From the NCBI RefSeq assembly GCF_030433855.1, contig NZ_JARUXC010000006.1:62001-126000 (forward strand): DNA of 64,000 nt, written 5' to 3'. Positions within the stretch are counted from its first letter, which is position 1; the number at the start of each line of letters is the position of its first letter. Below, in pieces: positions 16,285 through 24,930 of this stretch. Position numbers and translations under genes: made by a program. The DNA is from Agreia sp. PsM10 (GTDB taxonomy: Bacteria > Actinomycetota > Actinomycetes > Actinomycetales > Microbacteriaceae). The notes below the pieces were generated by a model that searched no databases, had not been told where the DNA came from, and saw nothing but the letters and a program-made list of their open reading frames with translations.

Positions 16285-18462
16285 ATGGAACTGACCGCCG
16301 CCCTCGACCGTCTTCGTCGAACCCCTTTTCTGCTCGACGTCGTGCGCTCCGCCGACGATCTCGCGCTGATCGCGTCGCGGGAGGGCGGCAGGCAGGCCGT
16401 CGGCATTCTCCGCCGGGCCGTCCACGACGACGAGAACCAGCTCGTCGCCATCGCCGCCGTGCACGCGCTCGGCCGGGTCTTCGACGACGAGGCCGACGAT
16501 GTTCTCTCCGAGCTCCTATCGAATGAGCAGGCCTTTCTGCGCGAACACGCCGCATGGGTGTTCGGCGGCCGCCTTCCGCGACTGGATGCCGTGTCGCGAC
16601 TCGTGGGGTGCGTCGTGCAGGCGGGCTTCACGGGCATGCTCGCCCAGCGCACGCTGCAGCAGTGGGGCGCCTCGGCACCGGATCACGTCGCCCTCGCACT
16701 CGAGAGCGCACTCATCTCCGAGTCGGAACCCGGCGCCCGCTCGCGCCTCGTCGAGACTCTCGGACTCGTCTCCGGACGGGTCGCCGGGCGCGCGCTGCGA
16801 GAGATCGCCGCGAACCCGGGGGAGCAGCAGGACGCCCGGGTGGCGGCCATCGCCGGCCTCGGCGACCGGCGCGGAGACGAGCGGGCCCTTCGTCTGGTCC
16901 GCGAGATCGCAGCCGCGGGAGCCGAAGCGGCCGATTCCCAGGCCACCGTCGACGCGGCGAGACTGGCCCTCGTCGACCTCGGCGACGCACCCGCCGCCAT
17001 CCGGTTCGGCGACGGTCTGACCGTGGCCCAGCTTTTCCTGCACGCCGACATCGACCGGGGGCTGACCCGCGCCGGCGCGGGCGACAACGGGGGAGTGGCC
17101 ACGTTGCTCGTGCGGCTCGGCGACGCGCTCGCCTCTCTCGACGGCATCGATCGGGTGCTCACCCTGTCGCGGGGCGACGCGGGCGTCGCTGCCGACACGC
17201 TGCTCGCCGCCGAGCCGCTGGTGCTGGCCGACCACGAGTTCGTTCCCGTACCCCTGCTGTCGGAGCCGAGCCCGCAGGCCCGCTCCTGGCACACCCGGGT
17301 CGCGGCCGAGCGCGGCATCCGGCGTGCGCTCGTGGCGCTCGGCCCCGTCGACGTGCTGCACCTGCGGATGGCGGATGTGGGCAGCATGGCCGCGTCGAGC
17401 GTGGCCCGCGAGCTGGGCATCCCCGTGGTGTTCACCCTGGCTCCCGACCCTCACGGCGTGATCCGCGCCCTCGACGTGGCCGGCGCGCTGACCGTCGCGA
17501 ACTTCGGTGACGTCGACGAGCGCGAGCACTACTGGTTCAGGCACCGGCTCGTGCAGCGTCTCGCTGCCGACGCGGACCACACCGTGCTGTTCCCCCGTCC
17601 GGCCCTGCGCGACGAGTTGCAAGAGCTTCTCGGCATCGACATCGACTCCTCGCCCGAGCAGTACACCGTGGTTCCGGAGGGAATCGATCTCGCCACGATC
17701 GACGATGCGATCCTCGACGTGGAGACCCGCGCCGACGGCGCGGCGATCGGCGCGCTCGACGACCTCGACGCCCTGATCTCCGCTCTGCCCGAGCACCGCC
17801 GCGGCCTGCCCCTGGCCCTGAGCGTGGGACGCCTGCACCGGGTGAAGGGCATGGCGACCGTCGTCGAGGCGTGGGCCTCGGATGCGACCCTGCTGGCCAC
17901 CTGCAACCTCGTGATCGTGGGCGGAGACCTCAATGCGCCCTCGCCTGACGAGCAGTCCCAGCTCGACGCCATCGACAGCGTTCTGCGTGAACATCCCCGC
18001 GCAGCGGAGGGTCTTGTACTCGCCGGTCACCGCCCCAACGACGTGGTGTCGCGCTGGCTCGCCGCCACGAGACTCGGCTCCGGCCGCCTCGTCGGCGCCA
18101 ATGGCATCTACGTGTGCGGAAGCCTCAAGGAGGAGTTCGGAATCGCCATTCTCGAGGCCCTCGCCGCGGGCCTGGTCGTGGTGACGCCTGACGCCGGAGG
18201 CCCGGCGACATACGTCGACGACGGCGTCACAGGTGTTCTCGTCGACACCGGATCGGTCTCGGGCGTTCGACGCGGTATGGCCGACGCCCTGCTGATCGCG
18301 GCCCGCGACGAACCGGAACGCGTCACCGCGGCCCGGGGGATCGTGCGTGACCGCTTCACCGTGCAGGCCATGGCGACGGCACTCGAGCGCGTGTACGCCA
18401 CCGTCGCCGAGAACCGCCGACTCGAGTCGATGACGCTGTCGAGCACGGGCGGAGCCTCGTGA
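16285..18462 (+). CDS. HEAT-repeat / GT4 glycosyltransferase fusion
   Basis: This 725-residue protein combines an alpha-helical HEAT-like N-terminus (about 1-235; repeats such as LVAIAAVHALGRVF and DARVAAIAGLGDRRG) with a GT-B, GT4-type glycosyltransferase (about 250-710). The catalytic half has the donor-site text SVGRLHRVKGM, the E-x7-E motif in LKEEFGIAILEALAAG and PDAGGPATYVDDGVTG, resembling sucrose synthase/phosphate synthase-like transferases. HEAT repeats probably mediate protein contact. It overlaps the next glycosyltransferase gene by four bases (GTGA). Upstream lies a 245-bp gap (16040-16284) with only a weak 6-bp hairpin (16123-16140). Sugar donor and acceptor are unknown. Confidence 0.85.
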   Translation: MELTAALDRLRRTPFLLDVVRSADDLALIASREGGRQAVGILRRAVHDDENQLVAIAAVHALGRVFDDEADDVLSELLSNEQAFLREHAAWVFGGRLPRLDAVSRLVGCVVQAGFTGMLAQRTLQQWGASAPDHVALALESALISESEPGARSRLVETLGLVSGRVAGRALREIAANPGEQQDARVAAIAGLGDRRGDERALRLVREIAAAGAEAADSQATVDAARLALVDLGDAPAAIRFGDGLTVAQLFLHADIDRGLTRAGAGDNGGVATLLVRLGDALASLDGIDRVLTLSRGDAGVAADTLLAAEPLVLADHEFVPVPLLSEPSPQARSWHTRVAAERGIRRALVALGPVDVLHLRMADVGSMAASSVARELGIPVVFTLAPDPHGVIRALDVAGALTVANFGDVDEREHYWFRHRLVQRLAADADHTVLFPRPALRDELQELLGIDIDSSPEQYTVVPEGIDLATIDDAILDVETRADGAAIGALDDLDALISALPEHRRGLPLALSVGRLHRVKGMATVVEAWASDATLLATCNLVIVGGDLNAPSPDEQSQLDAIDSVLREHPRAAEGLVLAGHRPNDVVSRWLAATRLGSGRLVGANGIYVCGSLKEEFGIAILEALAAGLVVVTPDAGGPATYVDDGVTGVLVDTGSVSGVRRGMADALLIAARDEPERVTAARGIVRDRFTVQAMATALERVYATVAENRRLESMTLSSTGGAS

Positions 18463-19754
18463 CCCTGCTGGTCATCAGTCCCGATTACGCCTCCCACCTG
18501 CTTCCCCTCGCCACGCTCGCCACGGCCTGGCGTGACGCGGGCGACGACGTGGTTGTCGCATCCGGACCCGCGACGACGTCGATCGTGCGCTCGTTCGGAT
18601 TCCGCGGCACCGAGCTGCGGCTCGGCCGCGGTTCGAACCCGGGCACGATACGGGCCGAGGAGCAGCCTGCGGGCGAGGACGATTCGCTGCGGGGCTTCTT
18701 CGACGCCACACGCCGCGGCATGGTCGAGACCCTCGACTACCAGGCGTCGCAGCGCACGACCGATCTGCTGTGGCGACCGGTCGAGACCGCGAGCGCCGTG
18801 CTGGCCGTGGTCGACGAGGTGAGACCGGATGCGGTGGTCGTCGATCACCTGGCCTTCACGGCCCGTCTCGCACTGCAGGCCGCCGGAGTAGCGCACGCCG
18901 ATGTGGTGCTTGGGCACCCCACCGCCCTGCCCATAGCCGACGAGGTATATGGCTTTCCTGCATCGTGGCCGGGGGCTTTCAGCCCCGACAGTGAGGGGCT
19001 GGATCGCCTGCGCCTCCGCTGCGAGGCCGTGCGCGATCGCTTCACCGGTCAATGGAACGACGCCCTGGCGGTGCTCGACCCGGGTGCCTCGCCGTCGAGC
19101 GACGCGTTCGCCGAGCACGGCGACATCCTGCTGTTCAACTACCCTCGGCAGCTGCACGACCCTGCGCGCACCTCGTTGCTTCCCACGCACGCGTTCCTCG
19201 GATCGGCCGTGCGCGACGAGCCTGCCGACCCCGAGGTCGATGCGTGGCTGGCCGCGGGAGGAGCCCCGATCGTCTACGTGAGCTTCGGCAGCTTCCTCTC
19301 TGTTCGTGCCGATGTGCTGGCTCGGATCGCCCAGGCACTGAAGGGACTCGACGTGCGCGTGGCTCTCGCTGTCGGCTCGGCCGACCGGCGTGAGCTCGGC
19401 GAACTGCCCGAGTCGTGGCTGGTGCGCGAGTTCCTGCCCCAGGTGACCCTCCTCGAGCACTCGGCCCTGACCGTGACGCACGGAGGGAACAACAGCGTGA
19501 CCGAGGCCGCGACGGCCGGCGTGCCCATGCTGGTGCTGCCGTTCTCGACCGACCAGTTCGCGGGAGCGGCAGCCATCGAGGCGCAGGGCTATGGAGCCTC
19601 TCTCGATCCGAACACCGCATCGGTCGAGGCGCTTCGTTCGGCGGCCGAGTCGGTTCTGGCAGACAGCGAGATGCGCGATCGCAGCCGACTGCTGAGCGAT
19701 GAGCTGCGTGCCGCACCCGGCCGCGACAGGGCGCGCGCGGCTCTGTCGGCGTAG
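18459..19754 (+). CDS. GT1-family (UGT/macrolide-type) glycosyltransferase
   Basis: A 431-residue GT-B enzyme of the GT1 group, with N-terminal LLVISPDYASHLLPL acceptor-domain start, IVYVSFGSFLSV at the domain junction, and the C-terminal nucleotide-sugar site THGGNNSVTEAATAGVPM followed by VLPFSTDQFAGA. The His-Gly-Gly motif is typical of UGT/MGT enzymes that glycosylate small lipophilic acceptors. GTG 18459 is dictated by the four-base overlap with the HEAT-GT4 gene. The two enzymes probably act in sequence on one acceptor, perhaps a glycolipid or carotenoid; this is inference. Confidence 0.88.
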   Translation: MTLLVISPDYASHLLPLATLATAWRDAGDDVVVASGPATTSIVRSFGFRGTELRLGRGSNPGTIRAEEQPAGEDDSLRGFFDATRRGMVETLDYQASQRTTDLLWRPVETASAVLAVVDEVRPDAVVVDHLAFTARLALQAAGVAHADVVLGHPTALPIADEVYGFPASWPGAFSPDSEGLDRLRLRCEAVRDRFTGQWNDALAVLDPGASPSSDAFAEHGDILLFNYPRQLHDPARTSLLPTHAFLGSAVRDEPADPEVDAWLAAGGAPIVYVSFGSFLSVRADVLARIAQALKGLDVRVALAVGSADRRELGELPESWLVREFLPQVTLLEHSALTVTHGGNNSVTEAATAGVPMLVLPFSTDQFAGAAAIEAQGYGASLDPNTASVEALRSAAESVLADSEMRDRSRLLSDELRAAPGRDRARAALSA

Positions 19755-19778
19755 CTGTCGAACTGGAATACTGGGCGC

Positions 19779-20177
19779 ATGCGCAGATTCATCGTCTCTC
19801 TTGTGGCCAATGCGATCGCCCTGTGGCTCACGACGCTCATCGTCTCGGGAGTCAGACTCGATCCGTTCCAGGACGACACCCTGGGCACGATCCTCTCGTA
19901 TCTGTTCGTTGCCCTGATCTTCGGTGTCGTGAACGGCATCGTCGGCACGGCGATCCGCATCGTCGCCTTCCCGCTCTACATCCTCACTCTCGGCCTGCTC
20001 TCGCTCGTGGTCAATGCGCTGCTGCTGATGCTCGCGGCCTGGTTCTCGCAGCTCTTCGGCTTCGGCCTCACCGTCGAGAGCTTCTTGTGGGCCGTGCTGG
20101 GCGCCCTGGTGCTCGCCATACTCTCGGCCATCATCGGCTCGATCCTCCGGCCGCTCGCCGGTCGCGACAAGGACTGA
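19779..20177 (+). CDS. PF04020-type membrane protein (phage holin family 4 superfamily)
   Basis: A 132-residue protein with four hydrophobic helices and the family features FGVVNGIVG, LPLYIL-like text (FPLYILTLGLLSLVVNALLL) and a C-terminal RPLAGRDKD tail. This PF04020 family is widespread in bacterial chromosomes and is named after holins, but there is no phage gene nearby. It starts 24 bp after the GT1 gene and may be co-transcribed. Function unknown. Confidence 0.85.
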   Translation: MRRFIVSLVANAIALWLTTLIVSGVRLDPFQDDTLGTILSYLFVALIFGVVNGIVGTAIRIVAFPLYILTLGLLSLVVNALLLMLAAWFSQLFGFGLTVESFLWAVLGALVLAILSAIIGSILRPLAGRDKD

Positions 20178-20203
20178 CGCCAGAGCTGCCCGCGCGCACA
20201 TCG

Positions 20204-21661
20204 TCATCGACCCACCCTCTCGGCGCGATACTCCGTCGCCGTGCCCTTCGCGTCGCCCGTCAGAAACGGCGCCGCGCCGTCGATGAACTTCTCGACCCTC
20301 GGGTCGTTCGACGCGTCGACCAGGCCGGCCGTCTCGCGGTAGGCGTCGAGATCGTGTGACGGGAAGGCGTCGCCGGTCGGCATGGGGGCGTCGTCGTAGA
20401 GGGTGCGCCGCACGAGCACCCGATCATCGCCGGATGCCGTGTCGAGCCCGCCCAGAGCGGGAACCAGATCTTCGGTGTGGGCGATGGTGAGGGTGGGCGC
20501 GGCCGTCTCGAGCTGGCCGACGGGGGAGCCGAGGGTCACGACACCCTGCACGGAGTAGTCGCCCGACTGCTCGAGCTGCACGGCGAGCAGTCCGCCCTGC
20601 GAGTAACCGACCTCGAGAACGGGGTCGCCCGGCCGGATGCCCGCATCGCGCATAGCCTCGACGGCAGCACGGTAGGAGGCCCCGTCACCGGCGCTCATCG
20701 ATTCGACGTTGCTCGTCATGTCGAAGGCCTCGCCCGCGGGCACGGCGTTCATGTCGACGGTGCCGCCGAGGTAGACGATGTATGACGGATCGCCGTTCCC
20801 GGTCTCGTACTTCTCCACCTTGATCTGCGGGCCGCTGGCGCTGGTGTTCGGCATGCGCGACGCCAGCTCGGCGATGCTCGACGGAGCCGTGACCGGCGAT
20901 GTGCCGACCCTCGTCGTCTGCACCTGCGTCTCGACGAGCGGACTGCGACCACCGCCCGCAGCGCCGCCGCCCGCCAGGCCTCGGGCCGCACCCGCCACAC
21001 CCGCCGCCCCGAGAACCAGCCCGGCGGCCTCCCTGATTCCGAAGAGCCCGAGCCCGTCGTCGCCGATGACGGCGCCCGCGCCGGGAGGAACACCCAGGAG
21101 CCCCGCGATGACGTCGTCGCTCGACGAGAAGAGCAGGCGCACGGCCGCCGCCACCGCCGGATTGTTGGCGAGCTGCGGGTTCTCGCGCATCCATTCGGCG
21201 GCACCGACCGGGCTGCGCGAGGTGCCCGGCCTCGCCGCCAGCCCGACGAGCACTCCCGACCCGGCGGCGAGGAAGGGCGCACCAGCAAGGAGGAGGAACG
21301 GAGCAAGGTGCCCGAGCACATTGCCGAGAAGACCCGTGGTGACGCGGAGGCCATCGATCATGGCGTTCTCGACCATGCCGTAGGCCTCGGCCGCCAGGCG
21401 CAGCGACACATCGAGTTCGCCCGCCTCGCGAGACGCTCGATCGAGGTCGGCTGCGGCCTGGAGCACCAGCGCGGGCACGGTCGGCGCCTGCGCGGCGACG
21501 TGCGGATCGATGCAGAGCTCGAGCTCTCGCAGCCGCGCCGCGGCGGCCAGTGACTCGCTCTCGACGAAACGCAGCCGGAACGCCGTGTTCGAGATCTCGT
21601 CGGTCGAGACCGCGAAGCTGCCTCCGCCCGAGACGACGAGTTCGTCGCCATCGGCCGTCAC
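20204..21661 (-). CDS. Serine hydrolase of PE-PPE/cutinase-like type, coupled to a WXG100 protein
   Basis: This 485-residue protein has an Ala-rich helical N-terminal half (about 1-130), a Gly/Ala-rich hydrophobic centre (about 130-240), and an alpha/beta-hydrolase C-terminal part with nucleophile elbow VGYSQGG (S354), a YLGGTVDMN strand and HTEDLVPALGG (H395/D398) resembling the HxxDxVP region of PE-PPE and cutinase-like hydrolases. GTG 21661 is chosen because it overlaps the WXG100 gene stop by four bases. There is no Sec signal peptide, so export would need another route. Coupling to a WXG protein suggests a type VII secreted enzyme or toxin; this is inference. Confidence 0.75.
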   Translation of the reverse strand: MTADGDELVVSGGGSFAVSTDEISNTAFRLRFVESESLAAAARLRELELCIDPHVAAQAPTVPALVLQAAADLDRASREAGELDVSLRLAAEAYGMVENAMIDGLRVTTGLLGNVLGHLAPFLLLAGAPFLAAGSGVLVGLAARPGTSRSPVGAAEWMRENPQLANNPAVAAAVRLLFSSSDDVIAGLLGVPPGAGAVIGDDGLGLFGIREAAGLVLGAAGVAGAARGLAGGGAAGGGRSPLVETQVQTTRVGTSPVTAPSSIAELASRMPNTSASGPQIKVEKYETGNGDPSYIVYLGGTVDMNAVPAGEAFDMTSNVESMSAGDGASYRAAVEAMRDAGIRPGDPVLEVGYSQGGLLAVQLEQSGDYSVQGVVTLGSPVGQLETAAPTLTIAHTEDLVPALGGLDTASGDDRVLVRRTLYDDAPMPTGDAFPSHDLDAYRETAGLVDASNDPRVEKFIDGAAPFLTGDAKGTATEYRAERVGR

Positions 21662-21930
21662 GGAGTCGCCCCCATCGAGACGATCGCGCCGGCGATCAGG
21701 GCGGAGATGTCGTCGAGGCTCGCCGACACCCGACGGACGTCGGCCGCCACCCGCTCGCACCTCGCATCGAACGACTGCCGGGCCAGGCCCTGCCACCCGG
21801 GCGCATCGTCACGGACGACCGTGGGCAGCAGTTCTGTCGAGAGTTGCACGCTGAGTCTCTGCACGGCCGTTCGGTCGTGCTCGAGCGACGATCTGACGTG
21901 GAGTAGGAGGGCATCGGGATGATCTGTCAC
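21658..21930 (-). CDS. WXG100-like small helical protein
   Basis: A 90-residue, helix-rich protein with a central WQG motif (W46-Q-G48) followed by a second helix (QSFDARCERVAADVRRV), the helix-WxG-helix layout of WXG100 proteins. GTG 21930 gives the usual length. It overlaps the downstream hydrolase gene by four bases (GTGA), a common arrangement for type VII cargo and its WXG partner. It is divergent from the phosphatase gene. A type VII-like secretion locus lies about 10 kb away in the same window. Confidence 0.7.
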   Translation of the reverse strand: MTDHPDALLLHVRSSLEHDRTAVQRLSVQLSTELLPTVVRDDAPGWQGLARQSFDARCERVAADVRRVSASLDDISALIAGAIVSMGATP

Positions 21931-22041
21931 CGCACCAGTGTCGCCATCGTGCCCTGCGCAGCGGGGAGCAAGCACGCGATCGGGGGAGAGGTGGGGAGAC
22001 CCGCTGATGTGGAGGAGGGGAAACTGCACCAAGATAGAGGT

Positions 22042-22578
22042 ATGCCCCTGGATGAGACCGAGATTCCCGCTGGAATCTTTCGAGTCTGCATGGTCTGCAC
22101 GGGCAATATCTGCCGCTCGCCCATGGCCGAGATCGTGCTGCGCGACCTCGTGCAGCAGGCCGGTCTCAGTCATCGCGTCTCGGTCACCAGCGCCGGAACG
22201 GGCGACTGGCACGTCGGCGAGCAGGCCGACCCGAGAACGATCGACGCCCTCGCGGATCGCGGTTACGACGCATCCCTGCACCGGGCCAAGCAGTTCGACT
22301 CGTCATCGTTCGACGAACTCGACCTGATCGTCGCGCTCGACCGCACGCACGAACGGGCCATCCGCTCGTGGGCCACGAGCGACTCCGACCGATCGAAGAT
22401 CAGGCTGCTCACGAGTTTCGACACCGATCCGAACCGCCAGCTCGACGTGCCCGACCCCTATTACGCCGACGCGGCCACCTTCGCCGCCGTGCTCGCAACG
22501 ATCGAACGCGCCTGCGCGTCGCTGTTCGCGCAACTGGAGCCGGCCTTCCGAGCTCCCCAGACATCCACCCACGCCTGA
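22042..22578 (+). CDS. Low-molecular-weight protein-tyrosine phosphatase
   Basis: This 178-residue cytosolic enzyme carries the P-loop VCTGNICRSPMAE (C19 nucleophile, R25) at its N-terminus, the GTGDWHVGEQAD loop, and the general-acid region VPDPYY near the C-terminus. It removes phosphate from tyrosine or arginine residues; in actinobacteria such proteins are often Wzb/PtpA-like. ATG 22042 was chosen over upstream in-frame starts because it follows AGATAGAGG and begins the normal family length. The gene is followed 44 bp later by purB. Confidence 0.9.
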   Translation: MPLDETEIPAGIFRVCMVCTGNICRSPMAEIVLRDLVQQAGLSHRVSVTSAGTGDWHVGEQADPRTIDALADRGYDASLHRAKQFDSSSFDELDLIVALDRTHERAIRSWATSDSDRSKIRLLTSFDTDPNRQLDVPDPYYADAATFAAVLATIERACASLFAQLEPAFRAPQTSTHA

Positions 22579-22622
22579 CCGACGCGGCCCGACGGCCGCC
22601 CAGCACTGGAGTTACCCGCATC

Positions 22623-24005
22623 ATGAGCGCCCTTTCCCCCCAGCCCCTCAGCCCTCTCGACGGCCGCTACGCCTCCGCCGTCTCCGAGCTGGGCGAGTTC
22701 CTCTCGGAGGCCGGCCTCAACCGCGCCCGCATCCAGGTCGAGGTCGAGTGGTTGATCTACCTCACCGACCACTCGCTGTTCGGATCGACGCCGATCGAGC
22801 TCGAGAAGCAGCGTCAGCTGCGCCAGCTCGCCCCGAATTTCGGAGACGACGAGGTGGCCGAGCTCGGCGCCCTCGAGTCGACCACGAAGCACGACGTGAA
22901 GGCCGTGGAGTACTACGTGCGCCGCCGACTCGACGAGCTCGGACTCACCGAGATCGCCGAGCTCACCCACTTCGCGGCCACGAGCGAGGACATCAACAAC
23001 CTCAGCTACGCGCTCGTCATCCGGGATGCCGTCACCGAGGTCTGGCTGCCGGCGTTCCGCGCGGTGATCGACGAGCTGCGTACCCAGGCCGTGCAGTACC
23101 GCGACGACGCCATGCTCGCCCGCACCCACGGTCAGCCCGCCACCCCCACCACCATGGGCAAGGAGCTGGCGGTCACCGTCTACCGCCTCGAGCGCATCCG
23201 TAAGCAGGTCGAGGCGGCCGAGTACCTCGGCAAGTTCTCAGGCGCGACGGGAACGTTCGCCGCCCACCTCTCGGCCGAGGCCGACCTCGACTGGCAGGCC
23301 GTGTCGCGCGAGTTCGTGACATCGCTCGGTCTCACCTGGAACCCACTCACCACCCAGATCGAGTCCCACGACTGGCAGGCCGAGCTCTACTCGCAGGTCG
23401 CCCACGGCAACCGCATTCTGCACAACCTCTGCACCGACGTGTGGACCTACATCTCGCTCGGCTACTTCACCCAGATCCCGGTGGCCGGGGCGACCGGTTC
23501 GTCGACGATGCCGCACAAGATCAACCCGATCAAGTTCGAGAACGCCGAGGCCAACCTCGAGCTCTCGTCCGCCCTGCTCGACTCGCTCGCCCAGACCCTC
23601 GTCACAAGCCGCCTGCAGCGCGACCTCACCGACTCCACCACGCAACGCAACGTGGGCGTCGCCCTCGGCCACTCGCTGCTCGCGCTGTCGAACATCACCT
23701 CTGGCCTCGGCCAGATCTCGCTCAACCGCGAGCTCCTCGCCGCCGACCTCGACACCAACTGGGAGGTGCTCGCGGAGGCCATCCAGACCGTCGTGCGGGC
23801 CGAGATCACGGCGGGCCGCTCGTCGATCACCGACCCCTACGCCCTGCTCAAGGAACTCACCCGCGGCAAGCGCATCGGCGCGAGCGACCTGGCCTCATTC
23901 GTGGAGGGCCTCGACATCGGCGATGCGGCGAAGCAACGGCTGCTCGCGCTGACCCCGCACAGCTACGTGGGCATCTCGTCGGCGCTGGTCGAGCACATCC
24001 TCTGA
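22623..24005 (+). CDS. purB: Adenylosuccinate lyase
   Basis: This 460-residue enzyme catalyses two steps of purine synthesis, SAICAR to AICAR and adenylosuccinate to AMP. It belongs to the fumarase/aspartase superfamily, with the signature GSSTMPHKINP about residues 293-303, THFAATSEDINN and ARTHGQPATPTTMGKE. Length and domain order are those of the class with PurB of E. coli type (N-terminal SPLDGRYA). ATG 22623 starts at the expected MSALSPQPLSPLDGRY text. A stem-loop follows the stop. Confidence 0.96.
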   Translation: MSALSPQPLSPLDGRYASAVSELGEFLSEAGLNRARIQVEVEWLIYLTDHSLFGSTPIELEKQRQLRQLAPNFGDDEVAELGALESTTKHDVKAVEYYVRRRLDELGLTEIAELTHFAATSEDINNLSYALVIRDAVTEVWLPAFRAVIDELRTQAVQYRDDAMLARTHGQPATPTTMGKELAVTVYRLERIRKQVEAAEYLGKFSGATGTFAAHLSAEADLDWQAVSREFVTSLGLTWNPLTTQIESHDWQAELYSQVAHGNRILHNLCTDVWTYISLGYFTQIPVAGATGSSTMPHKINPIKFENAEANLELSSALLDSLAQTLVTSRLQRDLTDSTTQRNVGVALGHSLLALSNITSGLGQISLNRELLAADLDTNWEVLAEAIQTVVRAEITAGRSSITDPYALLKELTRGKRIGASDLASFVEGLDIGDAAKQRLLALTPHSYVGISSALVEHIL

Positions 24006-24028
24006 GCGCCCGGCCCGGCTTCCCGTCC

Positions 24029-24051
24029 GCTCCCGAGGTGCTCTCGGGAGC
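24029..24051 (+). terminator. Hairpin downstream of purB
   Basis: A 9-bp stem (GCTCCCGAG at 24029-24037 pairing with CTCGGGAGC at 24043-24051) with a 5-nt loop lies 24 bp after purB and 22 bp before the next gene. It lacks a U-run but is positioned as a terminator. Confidence 0.6.
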
Positions 24052-24072
24052 TCACGGTAGCCTTGGTGTCTT

Positions 24073-24609
24073 ATGGCACACGACAGCGAGACCCCGTCCC
24101 ACCACACCGCGTCGCTCGAAGAGCGCATCCAGGCCGCTGTCGAGCGTGAGGGCGAGACCTCAGTCGTGCTCCGCGCGCGGTCGCTGCTCGAGGGCGGCTA
24201 CGAGGGCGAGGACTTCCTGCGCGTCGTCGGGGGCCCGCACGCCGACGGCATCCTCGCCGGCGCGCCCTCGCTGTACTGGCCCGAACTGTGGGGCGCCCGC
24301 GCGCTGAACTACGTGTGGTCGGATGCCGCGGCGCCGGCCGTCATCGCCGGCCTCGGCAACCAGGCGTGGCGGGTTCGCGAGATGTGCGCGAAGGTGGCGG
24401 CCCTGCGGTCGATCGCGGCCCCCGAGGCGCTCACCGCCCTGACGAAGGACGATCACGCACGGGTCCGCGCCGCAGCGGCCCGAGCACTGGCGGCCACGGG
24501 CGACGCCACGACCCAGGACACGCTCGAGGCCCTTCTGCGCGACCCCGACAAAGAGGTGCGCAGAACCGCCCAGCAGTCCCTCAAAACCCTGAAAGACACC
24601 CTCTCCTAG
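24073..24609 (+). CDS. HEAT-repeat protein
   Basis: A 178-residue protein with a helical N-terminus and three or so HEAT/PBS-type repeats (for example AWRVREMCAKVAALR, ARVRAAAARALAATGD, KEVRRTAQQSLKTL). These form curved solenoids for protein binding. No catalytic motif, signal or membrane helix is seen. It follows purB and the hairpin; its partner is unknown. Confidence 0.85.
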   Translation: MAHDSETPSHHTASLEERIQAAVEREGETSVVLRARSLLEGGYEGEDFLRVVGGPHADGILAGAPSLYWPELWGARALNYVWSDAAAPAVIAGLGNQAWRVREMCAKVAALRSIAAPEALTALTKDDHARVRAAAARALAATGDATTQDTLEALLRDPDKEVRRTAQQSLKTLKDTLS

Positions 24610-24624
24610 AGCGCCCCGCAGGCT

Positions 24625-24643
24625 CCCTTCGACAAGCTCAGGG
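24625..24643. repeat. REP-like 19-bp repeat, copy A
   Basis: CCCTTCGACAAGCTCAGGG occurs here and, as its exact reverse complement, at 59150-59168, with a two-mismatch copy at 59028-59046. It is in the gap between two convergent genes. Short dispersed intergenic repeats of this kind are frequent in Microbacteriaceae genomes. Confidence 0.7.
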
Positions 24644-24684
24644 AACGAAGCCGGTGAGCGAAGCGAACTCGGCGCAGGAAACTG

Positions 24685-24930
24685 CTAGTGCCCAGAAGGC
24701 GGAAGGTCGTCGTCGAGCTCCGTCTGCTCCGACTTGTTCGGCTTGAACGTCAACACCATCATCGCGATCACCACGAGCACCACGATGAAGGCCACCCCGA
24801 AGAAGATCACCGAGAGCAGCGGGTTGCGCGTGGCGAGCAGCACGGTGAGCCCCACGAACAGGGCCATCACCGCCGACAGGACGATGAGTTCGACGGGCTT
24901 GAAGACGTCGCGCTTGGATGGCTGGGTCAC
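24685..24930 (-). CDS. Small two-helix membrane protein
   Basis: An 81-residue protein with two transmembrane helices (about 13-33 and 39-62) and an acidic, polar C-terminal tail (SEQTELDDDLPPSGH). GTG 24930 overlaps the upstream gene's stop by four bases, which defines the start and suggests co-translation. Function unknown. Confidence 0.75.
   Translation of the reverse strand: MTQPSKRDVFKPVELIVLSAVMALFVGLTVLLATRNPLLSVIFFGVAFIVVLVVIAMMVLTFKPNKSEQTELDDDLPPSGH

Noticed and set aside
19779-20177. Phage holin-family protein as a sign of prophage.
   Set aside because: PF04020 proteins are chromosomal in many bacteria and no phage structural, integrase or lysis gene is nearby.
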